A DNA stretch of 64,000 bases from Allopusillimonas ginsengisoli (GTDB lineage Bacteria; Pseudomonadota; Gammaproteobacteria; Burkholderiales; Burkholderiaceae_B). A model generated the notes under the pieces. The model was not told the origin of the DNA. It was given only the letters and a program-made list of their open reading frames with translations, and searched no databases. Shown here one piece after another: positions 62,416 to 64,000 of this stretch. Each line of letters starts with the position of its first letter. Within the stretch, counting starts at the first letter, position 1. The position numbers and the translations under genes are program-made. The DNA lies in the NCBI GenBank assembly GCA_005239165.1, contig RAPG01000016.1, forward strand, positions 1 through 64,000, given 5' to 3'.

Positions 62416-64000
62416 CTAGCGTGGGGCCTCTTCGAACGCAGCAGTAGCACCAGTCATCTGTATTTTCCACCATGACGGAAACAGGGCGCGAACCTGTGGC
62501 CGGTTGTAGCGATCATCAATCAAATACACCACGCCGCGGTCAGAGTCTGATCTGATCACCCGACCGGCCGCCTGAACCACTTTCTGCAAACCGGGGTAAA
62601 GAAACGCATAGTCGTAGGCGCGTGCGGCACCGAAGGTATGGGCCATGCTGCTCTTGAGCTGCTGCGTCAACGGGTTGATCTGAGGCAGGCCCAAAGTTGA
62701 GATAAAAACGCCGATCAACCGGCTGCCGGGCAAGTCTATGCCTTCGGCAAATGCGCCGCCAAGCACCGCAAACCCAATCCCGCGTCCTTGTGGCACAAAG
62801 CGATCCAGAAATTGACGACGGCTGGCTTCGTCCATGCCTGGCGATTGCGTCCATAGCGGAATTTGAGGAAACTGCTCTGCAAAGGCCTCGGCCGCTTTGC
62901 GCAGATAATCAAAGCTGCTGAAATAACTGAGGTAGTTGCCGGGCTGAGTGGCGTACTGGCTGCCCATTAACTGCGCAATGGGAAGCAGCGATGCCTTGCG
63001 GTCGTGATATCGCGTCGATATATGGGGTGCAATTTTTACCTGCAACTGTTCAGAACTAAACGGTGATTCGACATCCACAAAGGCGACATTATCCGGCAGC
63101 CCGAGTGTGTCACGATAAAAATTCCAGGGGCTCAGGGTCGCCGAGAACAGGGTGCTGCTATAGCTGGCGTTGATGCGGGGTTGCAGGAAAGGCGCCGGAA
63201 TCATATTGCGCAGGCTGATGACGGCAGACTGTGGCACCGTGGTTGATGGCGGAGCTCCAAGGTCAATGTCAAATACTGAATGACCTGAAAACACCTCGGC
63301 CAGCCGCAAAAAATGCAGCGTATCGAAGTGCAGTCGCTGTATTTCGGCATTCATGCCCAGCGGATTGGCATTGGCGTAGTGCGTGAGGCGGGTGCTGAAG
63401 CTGATCAGACTTTTGTGGAAGGAATTGGGTATATCGGTGTAAGCCTGATAAGACACGGCCTGGTCACGACAGCAAAGGTTCCAGGCGCGCAGCAGTGTAG
63501 AAAAACTGCGTTTTAGCTCTGTGGGTGCAGCGTGTTTTGCCGCATGTAATGTACGGGCGTTCAAACTTGCGCTATACATTGCACGGGCACGTTCGAGCAA
63601 GTTATGGGCCTCATCGACCAGAAGGCCAACTCGCCATTGACGGCTCTCGGTCAGGCTATAGAGCAGGGCGCTGCTATCAAAGTAATAGTTGTAGTCGCCG
63701 ACGACGACATCTACCCATTGTGCAAGGTCGTGACTCATCCAGTAGGGGCAAATATCATGCTTGAGTGCAATCTCACGCATGCTTGACCTGTCAAGCCAGC
63801 CGTGACGCGCAGCTTCTTGTCTGGCTACGGGCAAACGATCGTAAAACCCTTGAGCCAGCGGGCACGAAGCACCATGGCATTTCTTGTCGGGGTGTTCGCA
63901 GGCTTTGTCACGTGCTATCAGTTCTAGTATGCGCACCCGCGGTGGCTCTGAGGCGATGCCAGCCTTGGTGTCAGCATTGTGTCTGAGCAGCAGGGTAAGA
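62416..64000 (-). CDS. DinG/YoaA-like Fe-S superfamily 2 helicase (C-terminal part, gene runs off the edge)
   Basis: The frame is open to the right edge, so the N-terminus is missing. Fe-S cluster Cys are in ACEHPDKKCHGASC and the later HDICPYW. Walker B is DEAHNLLERA, and helicase motifs V-VI are GAFAEGIDLPGSRL and QAAGRVIRS. XPD-like helicases of this group act 5'-3' on R-loops and damaged forks. A GTG at 63936 could be misread as the start, but conserved sequence continues upstream of it. Confidence 0.9.
   Translation of the reverse strand, partial: LTLLLRHNADTKAGIASEPPRVRILELIARDKACEHPDKKCHGASCPLAQGFYDRLPVARQEAARHGWLDRSSMREIALKHDICPYWMSHDLAQWVDVVVGDYNYYFDSSALLYSLTESRQWRVGLLVDEAHNLLERARAMYSASLNARTLHAAKHAAPTELKRSFSTLLRAWNLCCRDQAVSYQAYTDIPNSFHKSLISFSTRLTHYANANPLGMNAEIQRLHFDTLHFLRLAEVFSGHSVFDIDLGAPPSTTVPQSAVISLRNMIPAPFLQPRINASYSSTLFSATLSPWNFYRDTLGLPDNVAFVDVESPFSSEQLQVKIAPHISTRYHDRKASLLPIAQLMGSQYATQPGNYLSYFSSFDYLRKAAEAFAEQFPQIPLWTQSPGMDEASRRQFLDRFVPQGRGIGFAVLGGAFAEGIDLPGSRLIGVFISTLGLPQINPLTQQLKSSMAHTFGAARAYDYAFLYPGLQKVVQAAGRVIRSDSDRGVVYLIDDRYNRPQVRALFPSWWKIQMTGATAAFEEAPR

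Noticed and set aside
63934..63936. GTG as start codon of the helicase
   Set aside because: The frame continues without a stop to the window edge, and DinG-like helicases need an N-terminal ATP-binding part before the Fe-S region.

Overview
The window looks like chromosomal DNA of a betaproteobacterium of the Alcaligenaceae (Bordetella/Pusillimonas/Advenella-like). This is inferred from gene content: a Bug-type tricarboxylate-transporter binding protein beside a CaiB/BaiF CoA-transferase, several LysR regulators, an ubiTUV cluster, and a fused Mrp/Pha antiporter operon. No rRNA, tRNA or CRISPR array was recognised.

Region 1 (1-5200) is accessory. It opens with the end of an IS3-like element, then a GTPase gene (435-2672) whose N-terminus resembles the arm-binding domain of a tyrosine integrase. 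Facing it are an Abi-alpha (DUF4393) gene and a gene resembling the GTPase-associated system helical (GASH) family. Gene fragments and a block of 20-bp direct repeats follow. I read this as a candidate GTPase-centred conflict or antiphage island, probably partly eroded.

Region 2 (5600-24500) is catabolic and transport. It holds a maoC/SDR/CoA-transferase/Bug operon with a divergent LysR gene, an acyltransferase, and an FMN reductase. A DUF1445-TRAP(PQM)-5-oxoprolinase operon with its own divergent LysR gene suggests uptake and opening of 5-oxoproline or a related lactam. A class III aminotransferase plus a DUF1338 (HglS-type) enzyme, with another LysR gene, suggests 2-aminoadipate or a similar substrate.

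Region 3 (24500-31130) is a Fur-boxed iron/haem locus: FecI sigma factor, a FecR reduced to its cytoplasmic N-terminal domain, a TonB-dependent receptor without an obvious signalling domain, a hemophilin-like secreted protein and a Slam-type outer-membrane exporter. A separate Fur-boxed tonB-exbB-exbD operon lies at 38450-40876.

Region 4 (31380-43620) has a CuA-containing haem-copper oxidase-like cluster in which subunit I carries Asn where oxygen reductases have the active-site Tyr, so an NO reductase is a serious alternative. It also holds hslR, a class V aminotransferase with a DadA-like oxidoreductase, a QseBC/TctDE-like two-component system, and an uncharacterised exported protein.

Region 5 (43769-49885) is the pha (Mrp) cation/proton antiporter operon, with phaD split into two overlapping frames.

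Region 6 (50000-62170) is an anaerobic-life cluster: hemN behind a perfect FNR/ANR box, a cysteine-free Crp/Fnr regulator (DNR-like), an NnrS-like membrane protein, a flavin oxidoreductase, ubiU, ubiV and ubiT for oxygen-independent ubiquinone synthesis, and a class III ribonucleotide reductase whose glycyl-radical domain is a separate small protein, behind paired NrdR-like boxes. A DinG/YoaA-like helicase runs off the right edge.
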